64,000 nt of DNA from Darksidea phi (lineage: Eukaryota > Ascomycota > Dothideomycetes > Pleosporales > Lentitheciaceae). Shown one piece after another: positions 45,619 through 58,378 of this stretch. Location: contig JASJFT010000020.1 of assembly GCA_030770425.1 (NCBI GenBank), forward strand, positions 62,001 through 126,000, written 5' to 3'. A model generated the notes under the pieces. It saw nothing but the letters and a program-made list of their open reading frames with translations, was not told where the DNA came from and ran no database searches. A program made the translations under genes and the position numbers. The first letter of the stretch is position 1, and the number at the start of each line of letters is the position of its first letter.

Positions 45619-47308
45619 AACAGATGAGAGCATGTTGGTCGGAAAATGGAGTCGGGGCGCACGTAGGAACATGTTTGACGCCTCATCGTATGACTATGCT
45701 AGCATGGAGTAACTTTTGTGCAAACGGACATGTGCCAAGGTTTACGCAGTAGATCGGGTTTGCCACTGAAACACCTACCTGTCAACGTTACACCAAAACC
45801 GGTGAACAAAGTCTCGGCTTCCAGACCCTCCGGCCAGTTATGCCCCTAGGGGGCATTCTAGTGTCTCAATCCAACTGCCAGGTCATCGTCAGCCCAAGTC
45901 CATCTCAACTCACTTTGGCAATCATTCCTACGTATGCAACATCATTCGCCGACAATGCAATGCAAGTCACCACGCCCCAGCCCCATCGCCGGTCGCTGCG
46001 AACGCTCAGGGTCGGGAAAGGTGGTCGAGTGGACGATGCGTTGGCAAGTCGCTAAATTAAAGTAGCCAATCAGAAAGGCGGAGAACCAAGCGAGGGTGCA
46101 GGCGGATGTGCCCGCACGGACGCGGATATTGTTTCGGGCACGGTGCGGGAAGCTAGAGAGAATGACGTTGGGAGCAAATTTGGCGGTGAGGAGTTGCTGT
46201 TGAGATGGTAACGGGCATTTTTGGACCGAGGGTTGGCGTGAGGCTCTGCACACTGTGCATGTGGGATGGAGATAACAACGCATAAGGGTGATTGGGACTA
46301 AGGGCGTCTGGACAATGTGCAGCCGATGGGGGGTTTCTTTTTGGAGGCTGGTGTAGCGAGCGCGGTACCAGCCATCCTTTTATCACAGCGCCGGCGCAAG
46401 CTGCTGCTGCGGGTTCCGGTCCGTTGGCGGCTGCATGGCGGGTCTCCTCCTGCGTGCACACATGGACTTGAGGGTTTTGGCTGTGGAATGAGTGCATGCA
46501 GGAGGTGCACGCCACGAGGGAGAGCGTTTGGCGTCCCTGGGGAGGGAGGCTGGAATGCCAGGGGAACGTGGCCTGTTGGACAATGTGCCTATCCAAGGGT
46601 CTTCATAGAGCGGCGTTTGGACTCTTCACGAGCATCTGCGACGATTCTGCCATCGGGCAGTGTGCGTGTTGTTGTTGGTGACCACGACGGCCAATAAGCC
46701 TCCCAGGCGCTAGTTGCTCAGAGCGACAGGGATGCTTTCAACCTTGACCTGGCTCTCCCTCCACCTCTTGAACCCACCATTCCCGCAGTATTCCCCTCTC
46801 CACCTCTAACTATAGCTCGGAGCTGCGAGCCATTGCAACGAGCGCGGCCCACGAGCGCCTGTCTCTTGCCCGTTCCTGGCGTCGGTGCGTCTCGTCTTAC
46901 CTCTGCTGCCTTGCCTCCGCCGCAGTCCACCTACCGTTGCTGTTGCGACATGTGGCTCGGCCGGTGACTGACTTCCCCAGCCCTGCCTCGCTGCACTCGC
47001 GGCGCCGACCCGACATCTACCAGCATACTCTCCGCCCGATATGCGATAATCGACGACATCACATTCGCTATTCATCCGAGCGTGCGCTCTCGCTTTCTCG
47101 GTTGCGCAAACGAGAAGCAGCCACGCAACCGTCCGACCATAGACGCACATTCACTCGGACCCCTCCTCTCTCCTCCTCCCGCACACAGTCCGGTGTACGT
47201 AGCCCTGCAAAGACCGCTGGAAATCTGTCTAGGACAATAGGTGTCACGACCCCTCTGGATGCGCTTTACTTACTTTGTCCCCTCGACCTTTAGGTATCAA
47301 TTGCCCTC
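45619..47308. other. Intergenic (1.7 kb)
   Basis: The 3' flank of HAS1, then a long GC-rich stretch probably holding the promoter and leader of the 1,717-residue gene. ORFs on both strands overlap and none shows protein features. Confidence 0.5.
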
Positions 47309-47338
47309 ATGTCGCCCGTCAACACCACGAGCACCTAA
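47309..47338 (+). promoter_or_regulatory. Upstream ORF, nine codons
   Basis: ATG at 47309 and TAA at 47336-47338 enclose nine codons ending 18 bases before the main ATG at 47357. If the mRNA starts upstream of 47309, this short frame would be met first by scanning ribosomes and could lower translation of the large downstream protein. The transcription start is not known. Confidence 0.4.
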
Positions 47339-47356
47339 CGCCGGCCTGGAAACACA

Positions 47357-50300
47357 ATGGGCGTGGACACAAGACGACCACCTCTTCCGGCTCCCACTGA
47401 GTACGTAATTACACAGTTACAACCCGTTGCATGTCGCAAGACAGCAGCCGTCCCTAGCTTGATGCGAAAGCTTCTGACCCCCCTTTGGATAGGCTTTACT
47501 GACTTCGTGCCCGCACAGACCCTCGACTCTCAGCTCCGTTGATAACGACACGACACTCCGCGACGACGTCGACACGAACGTCTCTACACGCACCGACAAA
47601 ACGTCGTACAGCATCCCCGAGGACGGCACCCCCGTCACGATAAACACCACCAAGAGCAAAAGCATTGCGCATAAGAAGTACCCCTCGCAGACGTCGCTGC
47701 TGATTGAGTACTTCGAAGGCGGAAAGTCTGAAGGCAAGGTTCGCTCGCGCCCAAGCGTTCGAGTCAGAGTCACGCCATCTTCTCGTAAAAACAAAACAAC
47801 GAACGACCACCTGCAGATTACGCAGACCAGTCGCAACACCAGGAAGCCCTCGTACACCCGTCGCATTTCTCTGGGAAGCAAGTCGCGAGACGAGGCTGCT
47901 CCGAACCCCGATACTTCGTATTCTGAAGACTCCAACGTTTCTTCACTTCCGCCTGTAGATATAGAAGTTCTGCAGAACAGCAGCGACCTGTCCAGCAACG
48001 GCGGCCGATTCATCCAATTGAATTCGGAGATCTCTTCTATGCCCTCTGATAGCATGCTCGAAGGAGAGCCCGTTATCAAGCTTCCAGAACGTAGACGCAG
48101 CCGCAGCTTGGAACGGGAAGAAATCGTTGAGACGCAGCCCATGTCCGACACGCTCAAGGCACCCACACGCCAGCGCAGTAGGAGCTTAAGCAAGGAGCGG
48201 ATCACGCAGCGCGTCATGGAGAAGCTGCAGCAGAAGCCCGTCGAGGCAAGCCCCACTAAGACGGAAAAGACCAAGGCCAGTAGAGAGGAGCTTACACCCA
48301 GTCGCAAGTCACACCGGAGAACAAGCAAGGCTTCGCGGGAGGAAGAGCTTAGCGGCATCAGCGGAACGGAGTCTAGTCTTTTGTCCTCCAATGCTCATCG
48401 TCGCTCTGGCGATGCGCATTCTGTGCGATCTGGTGTTTCCGGTACCTCCTCGATTAACAACCCGAAGCTCCTGGCTACCGTCGAAGATGCCATCAAGCGC
48501 CTCATTCTCCCTGAGCTGAATGCACTCAAGGAAGAGCAACGCACCTCGCAGAACCGGTCAAAATTCGAGCGCAACTCCGGTACCAGCACATATGAGACCG
48601 TGGATTCCACCACGAGCTCCCGCGATCCATCCCGTCGTCGGGTTTCAAAGTCTTCGAGCGCGCCACATATCCACGGCAACAAACCGAAGGTTGTCCTGAA
48701 CAGGGACGAGAATGATCCGGGCACCGTCCTCTCTGGAGACTCGATTCATAAACAACGCCGATCAAGTCGGGGCTCAATGTCTGAACGTAGCTACGCCGAA
48801 TCTACCGAAGAGAAGGTTCGGCGCAAGAAGAGCAAAGATGGAAAACGGGTCTCGTCGCGTGAGGCAGCCTTGGCCGGGGTCGCCGCAGCGGGTCTCACTG
48901 CCGCCGCTCTCAAACATCACAACTCTCGCGAAGACAAAGAGGACCGGAAGGAGAGAAAGAGTCGTCATTCTCGGAGTAGCCGAAGCCGGACTGCGAGTAT
49001 CTCCGAAAGCATTGAGGATGAATACTTTGACGAGCACAAGATGGAGGTGCCTCCTATGCCTATCCTTCAGAGTGAATTGCACGGCTCCGAGCTCACACGA
49101 GATTCTATCCTGTCTGCAGAGACGGAAACGCGCGATCGACCGGACTCTCGATCATCAAGAGACACTGGCTCGGAGACTCCACTTCGAGAGGTGCCTCGCG
49201 GTACTCCACACACTCCTACCCGAACAACACCTGTTGCACTACAGCAGACTTTCGGGACAGCCCACAGCAACCGATCTCAAGGAGAACTTGGTTCGGTCAC
49301 ACCCAGGAGTGACCGGAGCTACTCTTCTCGTTCAAGAGGAATTTCAACCGCAGCATTTGGAGCTGCAGCTGCGGCCAAGATTCGCGCAATTGAGGGCTCT
49401 ACCCCACAACGATCACAGTACGAAATCGCTGAACCGAGTCCGATCCGAGATGTTAGCCCAATACAAAGCGAGGCTAGTTATCGACAGAGCGCGCAGATGA
49501 CTGGATCGCCACGTCATCTTCGCTCTACTCATAGCGCAGGTTCAGTGTCTTCTCTAGGGCAGAAAATAGAACAACGGACTTCAAAGACGTCGATTCAGTC
49601 CCTAGAATCAGCACAGAGCACTAAAGCTGCTCGCACCCGAAAGCGACCAACAGGTGTAAACCTCGAACGGGGCAGAGAAATTCTAGGAGAACCCGAGACC
49701 CCTCGCGATGCGGATGAATTTTTCGCAAAGAACCACGAGCAGAATGAGATGTACCGACGCGAGCTTGAGGAGGACAGCCAGCAGGGCTCACCCACGGCAG
49801 ACAACCGGCGCCTGACGGACTATACGGATGATAGCGCAGAGCTGCAATATCTTGATAACGAAATTCGGAAAGTTGGCTCCAATCCTGAATATGTCCATAC
49901 GCCGGTCGCTGTCGAATCGGCCGTGGCATCACTCATTGAACCATCCACCCTCAGCGTTCGCTCATCCGTAGCAAGCCCCAAAATGAAGAGTCGATTGTCG
50001 CAAGTCAGCCCTCTTCCAGCGCAAGAAACATTTGAAGAGCACGATACTCTACACGAACAGCCCAGCCAAGACAGCCAGGACCGGTGGGGCGCGATTCGTA
50101 ACCAAGCCCAAAATCTTACCGCACAATCAGGTCCAGCAAACTCGCCAAGACAAAGCCTGTCACGGTCTATCGATGAATCTCCCAGGATGCACGCAAGCGC
50201 AATACCGAATGGAGACATGATGCCAGAATTCGGATACGGTGTGGATGACGACTCAGATGTTACGACCAACCCGTCAATCATCAAGGGCCCGCTTGGTGGT

Positions 50301-52737
50301 ACTGAGTATCATGATCAGACCGAGGAGCTGCTAAGCAGGCAAGAAGAGCGCGAACGGACACCGACCCGTTCTTACGGGAAGGCGGCAGCTCTTGGTGGAA
50401 CTGCGGCCGCTGCTATAGCCGCCCATTCGCGGAACCAAAGCCCCGCTTCATACATCGGGCAACGCCAGGCCACCCTAGATGAAGACTACGACCAACATTA
50501 TGCAGGTGAGCAACAATATGCGCAACCCAGTTATTCAAAGACACGCACGCCGTCTCGGAGTCCGGCCATGTGGAAGGACGAGGGTTATCAGTCTGCTAAT
50601 CACCCTGGAGCCATCACGCCAGAGATGCGTAACCGCTCAAAGATCTTCGACGACGATGGTCTTGGTGACTACGATGAAACCCGGGTTGGCGGCGCAGATC
50701 TCTCTGCCGCCAATGGCAAGAACCACGCTCGCCACGTTAGCGGCAATTCACATGGAATGTCGTCTCCACTCTATGATGCTGCGACCGGGCAAGGCATTGA
50801 TCATATTGAGTCCAAGGATATCGTAGCATTGATGGATCATTTGACGGTTCGCGATGCTCAACGCAATGCTCGGGATACTGAGATCCTGGTCACTCTAGTG
50901 CGAAGCGCGGCGGAGATGCGGAACACCTTTGAAGAGATGAAACAGTTCATCCGGGTTCAAGATGCCATGATTATGAACAACACAGACAAGAGGGTCGATC
51001 AGGCCGAACAGCGCATTCTTGCTGGTCCTCGTCCACAGCCTGTTGGATCCCCGCGAGCGCCTCGATCCTCAACCGAAGACTTTGATGTCGAGACTAAGAA
51101 GAAGAACGTCTTCAAGCGCGCCTTGAAGGGTCTGAGCTTGAAGGGCGATAGTGACATTAAGAAGATCGAGGCCATGCTCATCCAGCTGCTTGGTGAGGTT
51201 GAAGGGCTAAAACAGTTTCATCAACTGACCATGGACCAACGAAACCGATCGAACAGTCTGACTTCATACGAGAATCTTAGAGCTAGCGGTGGTCCTGAGT
51301 CGGGGTACGAGCCAGAAGGCCGCGCGAATACTGCTTCGTCGCCGAACCAATCTGGCTACCTTTCCAACCCTTCATCACGGCGTATCCAGGATCTGCATTC
51401 CGGGTTTGACGTACCGCAGACTCATCGCATCAGCACGGTCCAAGAAGAAGAAGATGAGGAGTTTGCCCAACAAGAGGGGCAGTATGAAAATACGGAGCGC
51501 ATGACAACGCCCACGCAAGAAGCTCGCCGCAACAATAGTCTCACGCAGGTGACTCCGCCGCAAGCATCAAAGCCATTCCGCGAATCACAAAGCCAGGAGA
51601 ACACACCGAAGCGCAAGCACAAGTCGAACTCGTCGTCGATCTTTGGCATTCCTAAGATGTCTAGATGGTCGAAGACGACAGCCTCGACGAACCCAGAGAG
51701 CCTTCCTCGCAACAGTGGGTCCGGAGAAAGGCGGCCATACTCTAATGCATCGCGATCCGGGTCACAGGTCAACATCGCATATGCTGATGCTCAGTACGAC
51801 CTCCATGACGATGACAGGATCCGCTCCAACGTGTCTCTTGCCAAGGATGAGCGGGGATCGATTAGATCCGCTTCGCCTCTCATTCCTGATAATGCCGAGG
51901 AGTACACCCTAGATGATCCCAAGTACCAAGCTCACCGCAACTCGTTGAACTTGCAGCATCCGCAGCCGCGTCCCGGTCCCACCGGCCGTCATCAGAACCA
52001 CTTGGAGTCGCAAGCTAGAATCTTCGAGCCCATGGGGTCGCCCGATTACGATCAATGGGGTAGCAACCCCTCGCTAGCCCGCAACCGGCTTTCTGGAGGT
52101 GGTGCGAGTCAGGGTGCCGGCAATTTGTCGCCAATCTCGTCAGATGGTGGATACAGCCAACACTCGGCTTCTGAGCAGCAAGCTGCCCCTGCTCATCCCC
52201 CCAAGATTTTGGACGATGGACCTCTGATTCCGCCGCAGCAGCCGCCGCTTGCGGGTCATGGACAGACGAGGCAGATGTATAGCTCGCCAAACGAGTATGG
52301 AGGTCAGGGGACTTTGACACCTTTGGCGCCTATTCAGGAAGTACGTTACTCGCTCGAAACGGATAGGGGTCATAGGGTAAGCACACATTCATATCTTCGC
52401 CCCAACGTAACTTTTGCTGATAACGATGCAGTACACTCCTACACCTTCCCCTCGCCCCAACAACGCGAGTCTAAACCCGAACGCCGCCATGGCGAGCCCG
52501 CAGCGCAAGATTACTGGGCCGCGGCCTATGGGGAGTAGGAGCCCAAGTGGGCAGCAGGGTCTGAGTGGACAGGCACAGGGTGGCTTGCAGCATTCAGATA
52601 CAGTCATCAGGAGAAAGCCGGTCCAAGGTACGTGATTGTGCATGAATGAGGTTGAAAAGGACCTGTGCTAATATGTGACAGCTGATACAGAGTCTTTGGA
52701 GAGTTACCGGAGCAGTCTTGATTCGGAAATCTTCTAG
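47357..52737 (+). CDS. Large disordered Ser/Arg-rich protein with conserved coiled-coil segment (1,717 aa)
   Basis: Four exons: 47357-47400, 47519-52376, 52432-52627 and 52682-52737; introns GTACGT (118 nt), GTAAGC (55 nt) and GTACGT (54 nt); total 1,718 codons. The N-terminus holds a conserved-looking block (KYPSQTSLLIEYFEGG, then SRPSVRVRVTPSSRK). Then come long Ser/Arg/Glu-rich disordered regions with RRRSRSLE and RQRSRSLSKER motifs and many SP/TP sites. A folded-looking part near the last third reads ESKDIVALMDHLTVRDAQRN, ILVTLVRSAAEMRNTF and KRALKGLSLKGDSDIKKIE (helical, coiled-coil type). Further on is FGIPKMSRWSKTT. The end is DTESLESYRSSLDSEIF. No signal peptide or membrane segment. 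It looks like a phosphorylated scaffold at the cortex, septum or nucleus; I cannot assign a family. Confidence 0.85.
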
Positions 52738-55033
52738 AAGACGATTGGGTTCGACGGAATTACTCGATTCGCAGCGCTCGACGTGATTCCGGGTTAACGC
52801 CAGTGGTTAATGGATAATGGTGGGAGGGAGAGTAAGGTTGATACCCCCTCTGGTACAAAAAAATTCTTTCGATCATACTTCGGAGTATATGGTTTTTTGG
52901 GCTTCAACTCTCGAGGCGTCTATACGGAAGTCAAAGGCCCCTTATCTCAGCCGTAGTCCATGACCGCTATGAGATTACGAGTGACGAGGCATGATGGAGT
53001 TGCGCTTTGGTTGATGAAGGTGAAGGTCAGCCTCGGGGATTGATGGGGAAGGGGCTGAAGTGGAGCCGCATTAGTTGTGGGCATTAGGCATTAGATGCAT
53101 GATTCATGAAATCGGTGTATTGGCATACGTTGCATTGGTGCTTTGGCGATGTGATTCGTCGTGAATGGCGCGAAAAATTCTACGAGGATCTTGGATAACA
53201 TGCAGCCTCGCTTCATCTCCGGTTGTGCTCTGCATATTCTAGGCTTGTTGGTGCGGAAAATGCTTTATGTTGTCAGCTTCAGAGACGAAGATAATGAACC
53301 GTTGCATTCAGCTATCGTTCGTTTTCGGGCATACTATTTTTAACCAATGATGCTAATTACTCTATCTCCGTACCTATAAAGGCGCTTGCCTAGCTTTTCT
53401 ACCTTCATTGGTTTGGACCTTCATAGTAGGAGCCTGTATTTGGTTTAGATTTATATAGTAGGAGTCTCTTTATAAGGTCCGTACGGAATATAGTAGGAAT
53501 TTATATATAGTAGAGGTGCTACACCAATACCTTATACACGATAATAGAGCTGTAGAGTTGTACATGGTACTATCGATTGAAAGATACCGACGAGGTGATG
53601 TTTCGAACATTGACAGGCGACCAGCAATGATATGTACTGCCGAGCCGGAGAGTGTTGGAAAAAGAATAGCGTATAACGCTCCGCGAATAAAGATTCTTAT
53701 ATAGGGACGTTGAGTAGGTAGCTAGTTGTATTTTCTACTCCTAAGTCTAATAGATTACCGTCGCTATCGCTTAATGTTATAGTATACGCTACGCCCCTTC
53801 TATAAGGCTCGGGTGGTTACTCGCGGCACACGGCACACGGCACGCGGCACGCCCTCTTTTATAAGGTTCGGGCCGTTACTCGTAGGTATTACTATAACGC
53901 CTTAGGTAATAACTACAACGCCCTTTAGTTTTCATAACCCTCTTGCGCTTCAAGGTATTCGGGACGAAGTACCTTTATATCACCCCTTTGGGTTATTCCG
54001 CGAGTTTGACGACGTGATGGCTGCTACTCATTCGATGGAGGCTTCATGAGACGGCAACATGAGAAGATAGAGGCATTATCACATTAGCCTTAGCACACAA
54101 TAGATTACTTGCTCTAGACTTTACAAGCGCCTCGTTTTTGGGGAACAATACAATTAAGCAACTCGCAGACGTACCGGTGCATTTCGGGTCGATTAGATGA
54201 TAGGCTGTGGTGATAGTGTTAAAGAAGTACGCACCACTACGGTTCCGAGCACTCCTAAATTGGGGCCCATCCCCCCTCATTATAGAATTTTTATGATAAT
54301 ATGATATTTACTATAGTACTATACCCTTATCCTTAATTAGGACAGCCTTATTAAGAATCGGGGTATAGTATACTGACAGAAGAAGTTTTTCCGGTGAGCC
54401 ATTATCAGAAACGTGGCGCAAAATGTAGCCAAGAGCTGAAGAGTTGAAAAGCCAATCTAAGCTACTAAAAAAATGAGGCTTGCTTACTGTTTTGATCCTT
54501 TGGTTTCATCCCCCAATAAGCTGAGCGAGTCCCATCACATTGCCTGCGTCAGCCTACATGCACGATCAATAAGCTTTTGCATGACAAGGATAGATGAGCC
54601 GGGCTGAATTTTTCGAGGTTTCTCAAGCCTTCTGCGGCCTACTGTGATATACTCAGCCTATTACACGCCGCGACGCTTACCCCGCCTGTCATGTAATAAT
54701 CTCCTTCCGACAAGGCGAAAGAAACATGGAGGAAAACCCGGACTTGCTAATTATGCCCCGCTTCCAGTGAAATCATTCCCTGTACTGAGGAGGGAGAATC
54801 GCCCATGGTGATAGCCAATGGAGAATCCGAGGGGCTTGTGAGCCTTGGTCAACCAACGTCAGCTGAACCGTAAAAGGCGGTCATCTCAAAAGGGCATATA
54901 AATCTCATCATGGCTTCTTGATTCTCGTTTCTGATAATTAGCATCATTGTCTTATGCACCAGCTTGCCACTAGCTCGTTAAGCTATATACCGATTTCTTT
55001 GTTCGCCGAGCGAGCACTATACCATTGAATGCA
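52738..55033. other. AT-rich, gene-free repeat-relic region
   Basis: After about 53.3 kb the sequence becomes rich in TA, with degraded repeated phrases: TATAAGG.TCGGG twice (about 53801 and 53861), CGGCACACGG-type short repeats (53827-53847) and several ATAGTAGGA phrases (53424-53512). It looks like transposon remains mutated by C-to-T change. No intact gene is seen until the HET-domain gene. Confidence 0.65.
53446..53476. repeat. Dispersed repeat copy 1
   Basis: A 31-base phrase ending AGTCTCTTTATAAG matches 60777-60807 except for transitions (A/G, T/C), as expected for two copies of one element after repeat-induced point mutation. Confidence 0.7.
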
Positions 55034-56971
55034 ATGGCTAACGCCGTACCTCGTCACAACATTCCGGAGTTATCGAGCGTCTGGTTTCTACGGAATTTTG
55101 AGACGCAACTGTGTCTCGTTTGTAGTAACCCGATCCATCCTGATGCATTAATTCGCACTTTTTGTGTCGTAGCCGACGAAACAACCTCGATTGAAGAAGA
55201 GCAAGTGAAGAAAATCTTTGCATTGGGACGACGATTCGACCTTTATGATCGACATTTCGATTGCCTTCGCTCTACAAATGTACACTTCATTTCCGTATCT
55301 CACGTTTGGGATCAAAGGGTATCAAGAGTTCAGTACGCTGCATCCCAAGGACAGAACAATCTGGATCCGAGCGAGCTGGCATTTACAGCAGTCACGATCT
55401 TCGACAACGCTATAAAGACTTACGAAGGCATCGCAAAGCATTTCAAAGAGGATAGGATTGAGATCTGGTACGATTACATCAGTGTGCCACAGTGGAACGA
55501 GGATGTGAAAGTCAAGATTCTTCTAAAGATTCCGGATATTTACTATCACTCCCATTGCACCGTGGTGCATATGCACGACGTAGATCGTTCGTCACTTGAT
55601 CAGATTCGAGTACCGGGCGACTCCCAGACGTTAGTTCGTTTGCAAGGCATCACTGATATATGCAATGCTCAATGGTTCAGAAGGGTTTGGACCGCAATGG
55701 AGTACATGCGGAGTCGACACGTGCGCGTCATGATGAGAAACTATCGAGTCTGCGATGAGAGCGACGATCTTTTCCTCGATGAGATGTTCCGAGTATGGAA
55801 TGCCGAAACGAAGTTGCATAATAGTTCTCTTGAAGTAGAGCAAATGGCGCAGATGGGCAAGAATCTTGTTCCCTGGCAACTGGGAGTGCTGAACGTTTTG
55901 AAGAAACAAAAAAGGACCATATTTGCAGAGGCTTATTCACAAATAGTCCTCAGAGGTTGCAGCGCAGAGCTAGACTTTTACTACGCTATTTTGGGTCTCG
56001 TTGAGTCAACTACGGGGGTGCAGGAGTTGTCGCGCACTCCTGAAGATGCACTGCGGCAGATTATTCGTATTTGCTTGGAAGCAAGGGACTATAGCCCTCT
56101 TTTGATGGTGCCGAACATGCAGGATCGATACCCCATGCCAAGAGAATACTTCGGACTGGTCGACGTCACTACTTGGGGACTCGGCGAGGGCATCTCGCCT
56201 GCTCAACATGGTGTTTCGCTACGCAACGAACAAGCAACCTTCAAAGCACAGCGGATTGGTAATGTCCGCTTTATTGAGTCGCTCGACCACATTTTGGATC
56301 CCAGCAGATCGCTGATGTCCACATTTGCTTCATTAGCACCCCTCGTGTCGCGTTTCACTGGTACAAAGGTCGAAGACTTTGTGACCACTTTGGGGTCCAG
56401 AATCTGCGGTCAAGATTCGGGTCGCATTATGAGACGACTAGCGAAAGAACGAAGATACGAGCGTCTTCAGAATATTCTACGCGAGCAGAACGGCTGTCAT
56501 GTCCCCTGGCCAACGGATTACGCAGAGCAAGCGTCGGACGACTTGGGACTTTCCAACACCGAACTCCAACTAGTGGAAGAGTTAGAAACAGTAGCGGAAT
56601 ACGGCGACGTTATGGGCAAGACCCTGGATACTTCCAGCCATATAACTCCGTTGGAGTTTTTCAGGCTTCATGGCAGCACCATGCATCTTTCCAGATGCTC
56701 CGGTCTAATATGCGCGCCATGCCCGACGTGCAAGCAAAATTTAGTTTTCCGTGCAGCACTCTATATACCACACGAAAGAGCATACGGTGGTGTGGCTTAC
56801 CGAATCCCAGGCTTGCGCTACCTGCGATCGTTGCCTGATGGGATGGGTATTATCGTCAAAGACAATATAATCGTTGGTAGAATGATATACGCTTATCCGG
56901 AGTGTTTATGTAACCCGACGGAGGAGATTAGTGTTGGGATTCCCAATATTTGCAGACCAGGTTCAAGATAG
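55034..56971 (+). CDS. HET-domain (heterokaryon incompatibility) protein (645 aa)
   Basis: Single exon from ATG 55034 to TAG 56969-56971. An ATG at 55029 in another frame lies just upstream. The HET domain is recognised by its three blocks in order: VHFISVSHVWDQ (about residue 84), IEIWYDYISVPQWNED (about 143) with YHSHCTVVHMHDVD, and NAQWFRRVWTAMEYMRS (about 213). HET proteins act in non-self recognition between hyphae and can trigger programmed cell death; they are cytosolic. The C-terminal 350 residues have no clear domain; two Cys clusters (CSGLICAPCPTC and YPECLCNP) may bind metal. The gene is intact although its surroundings are AT-rich and decayed, so it may be recently arrived or selected. 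Its specificity is unknown. Confidence 0.85.
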   Translation: MANAVPRHNIPELSSVWFLRNFETQLCLVCSNPIHPDALIRTFCVVADETTSIEEEQVKKIFALGRRFDLYDRHFDCLRSTNVHFISVSHVWDQRVSRVQYAASQGQNNLDPSELAFTAVTIFDNAIKTYEGIAKHFKEDRIEIWYDYISVPQWNEDVKVKILLKIPDIYYHSHCTVVHMHDVDRSSLDQIRVPGDSQTLVRLQGITDICNAQWFRRVWTAMEYMRSRHVRVMMRNYRVCDESDDLFLDEMFRVWNAETKLHNSSLEVEQMAQMGKNLVPWQLGVLNVLKKQKRTIFAEAYSQIVLRGCSAELDFYYAILGLVESTTGVQELSRTPEDALRQIIRICLEARDYSPLLMVPNMQDRYPMPREYFGLVDVTTWGLGEGISPAQHGVSLRNEQATFKAQRIGNVRFIESLDHILDPSRSLMSTFASLAPLVSRFTGTKVEDFVTTLGSRICGQDSGRIMRRLAKERRYERLQNILREQNGCHVPWPTDYAEQASDDLGLSNTELQLVEELETVAEYGDVMGKTLDTSSHITPLEFFRLHGSTMHLSRCSGLICAPCPTCKQNLVFRAALYIPHERAYGGVAYRIPGLRYLRSLPDGMGIIVKDNIIVGRMIYAYPECLCNPTEEISVGIPNICRPGSR

Positions 56972-58378
56972 CGGCTGGGTATCTGATAACATTATAGCAC
57001 AACCAGCCGCTCTCCAGCAAAGTCGCAAGCAAAACAAATTCGACTCATTCATTCATCCCTACTATACCACTTTCTTTCAAAGCAACTCTCCCGTTCCAAA
57101 AGGCACCCCTTTGCTCTCCACGCCTAAACGTCTCAGCTACAATCGAAATCAATCCGCACTCTTCACGCACACGGTCTGCATGATCCCAGTCACTTTACAC
57201 AACATGCATGGGTATCGCCCCGCCAAAAACTCTACTCGACGAGGGGTCTTGTGTTCGAGTCCGACCATCGACTATGCGGATTTGGAAACCGAAAATTTGA
57301 AATGTGCAGAGACGCACGAGCATTGGGATAACTTAATTGAAGCCCTTTCGCCTAGTAGTTCTGCCGAGGCAGATGCTGCTAGGAGTTATCCATGAGACAG
57401 CTCCTCGACCTCCTTGATGGCAAGTCGAAATGATCCCGCCTCGTTCTCGTCGTGTGCCTTGTTCTTCTTTGGTGCTCCGTTCTCGTTCTGGCTTTCCGAG
57501 GAACTGAAAGCCGGAATCCTATGCTGCCGGAGTTCCTGCCACCCACGGCCCTTTCAAATGAAAAGGCATACCAGGAAATTAGGAGAGAGACACTCTGGTC
57601 TCTTCGTTCTATGTTGCGTCCAGGTTGGCGGACTGGAGTTTGGAGTAGGCGGAGTTCAAATTTGGACCCCGCATAAATTTGTCACCGCGATTCCGGAAAC
57701 AAGCACAACTCAGATGAGAGTAGCAATGAGAAAGAGGGTTCGCTCTGCTTGTTACGACGGCTTTTGAGCAAATGTTCCATGGAAACTACCAGCGTAGCCC
57801 ATTCGACAGATTTGAGCTGGAACCCACCAACAGCATCAGGAGTATTCCGACCTGCACGCAATCTTAGTTTGGTGCAACATTAGATGTGGATTAGAGGCAT
57901 TCGTTATATCTTTTGCTCGGCGCTTAGGCTGCATGCGTGATTGAAATATGCGGCTGAAGCGAGATGGTTGGGTTACAGGTGCGTCAATCAACAATTCCCT
58001 TGGAGGTGGTAACTCGGTGCTGGGTAGCGGAAAATGCAGGAATGGAATGTGCTATGTAGTGCGATATTGCTCGATCCATACGGACCCACTGCTTGTCCGA
58101 ACGATTGGAGATAAGAGATTTGAAGAAATGCCAGATGCGGTGCTTGTTATGCTGGGAACTCAGTGAAGCAGCCAATCTTTAGTGACAATTTGTTAGCTAG
58201 CCATTTTTTTTTAGAACTAATGTATCGTGTAAAATTGCAGCACATAAAGGAACAACACCAAATCGTGCCGGTAGGTGTGTGAGACTCTAAGTAGCACCTC
58301 GATAGCCATGAACTCCATCGTGCCGGTACGACGGCGTGCGCCGCTGCGCCCGCTGCCGAGCTCCTTTATCGACGGCAA
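56972..58378. other. Intergenic, decayed sequence
   Basis: Several open frames of 70-150 codons on the plus strand have no domain and no start context. A phrase at 57253-57263 (TTCGAGTCCG) resembles a tRNA B box, but no cloverleaf forms. No gene called. Confidence 0.5.

Noticed and set aside
46153..47293. Several 100-150 codon ORFs upstream of the 1,717-residue gene
   Set aside because: They overlap on both strands, lack any recognisable feature and sit in the expected promoter/leader.
57220..57290. Possible tRNA (B-box-like TTCGAGTCC)
   Set aside because: The T stem does not pair, and no A box, anticodon arm or acceptor stem can be formed.
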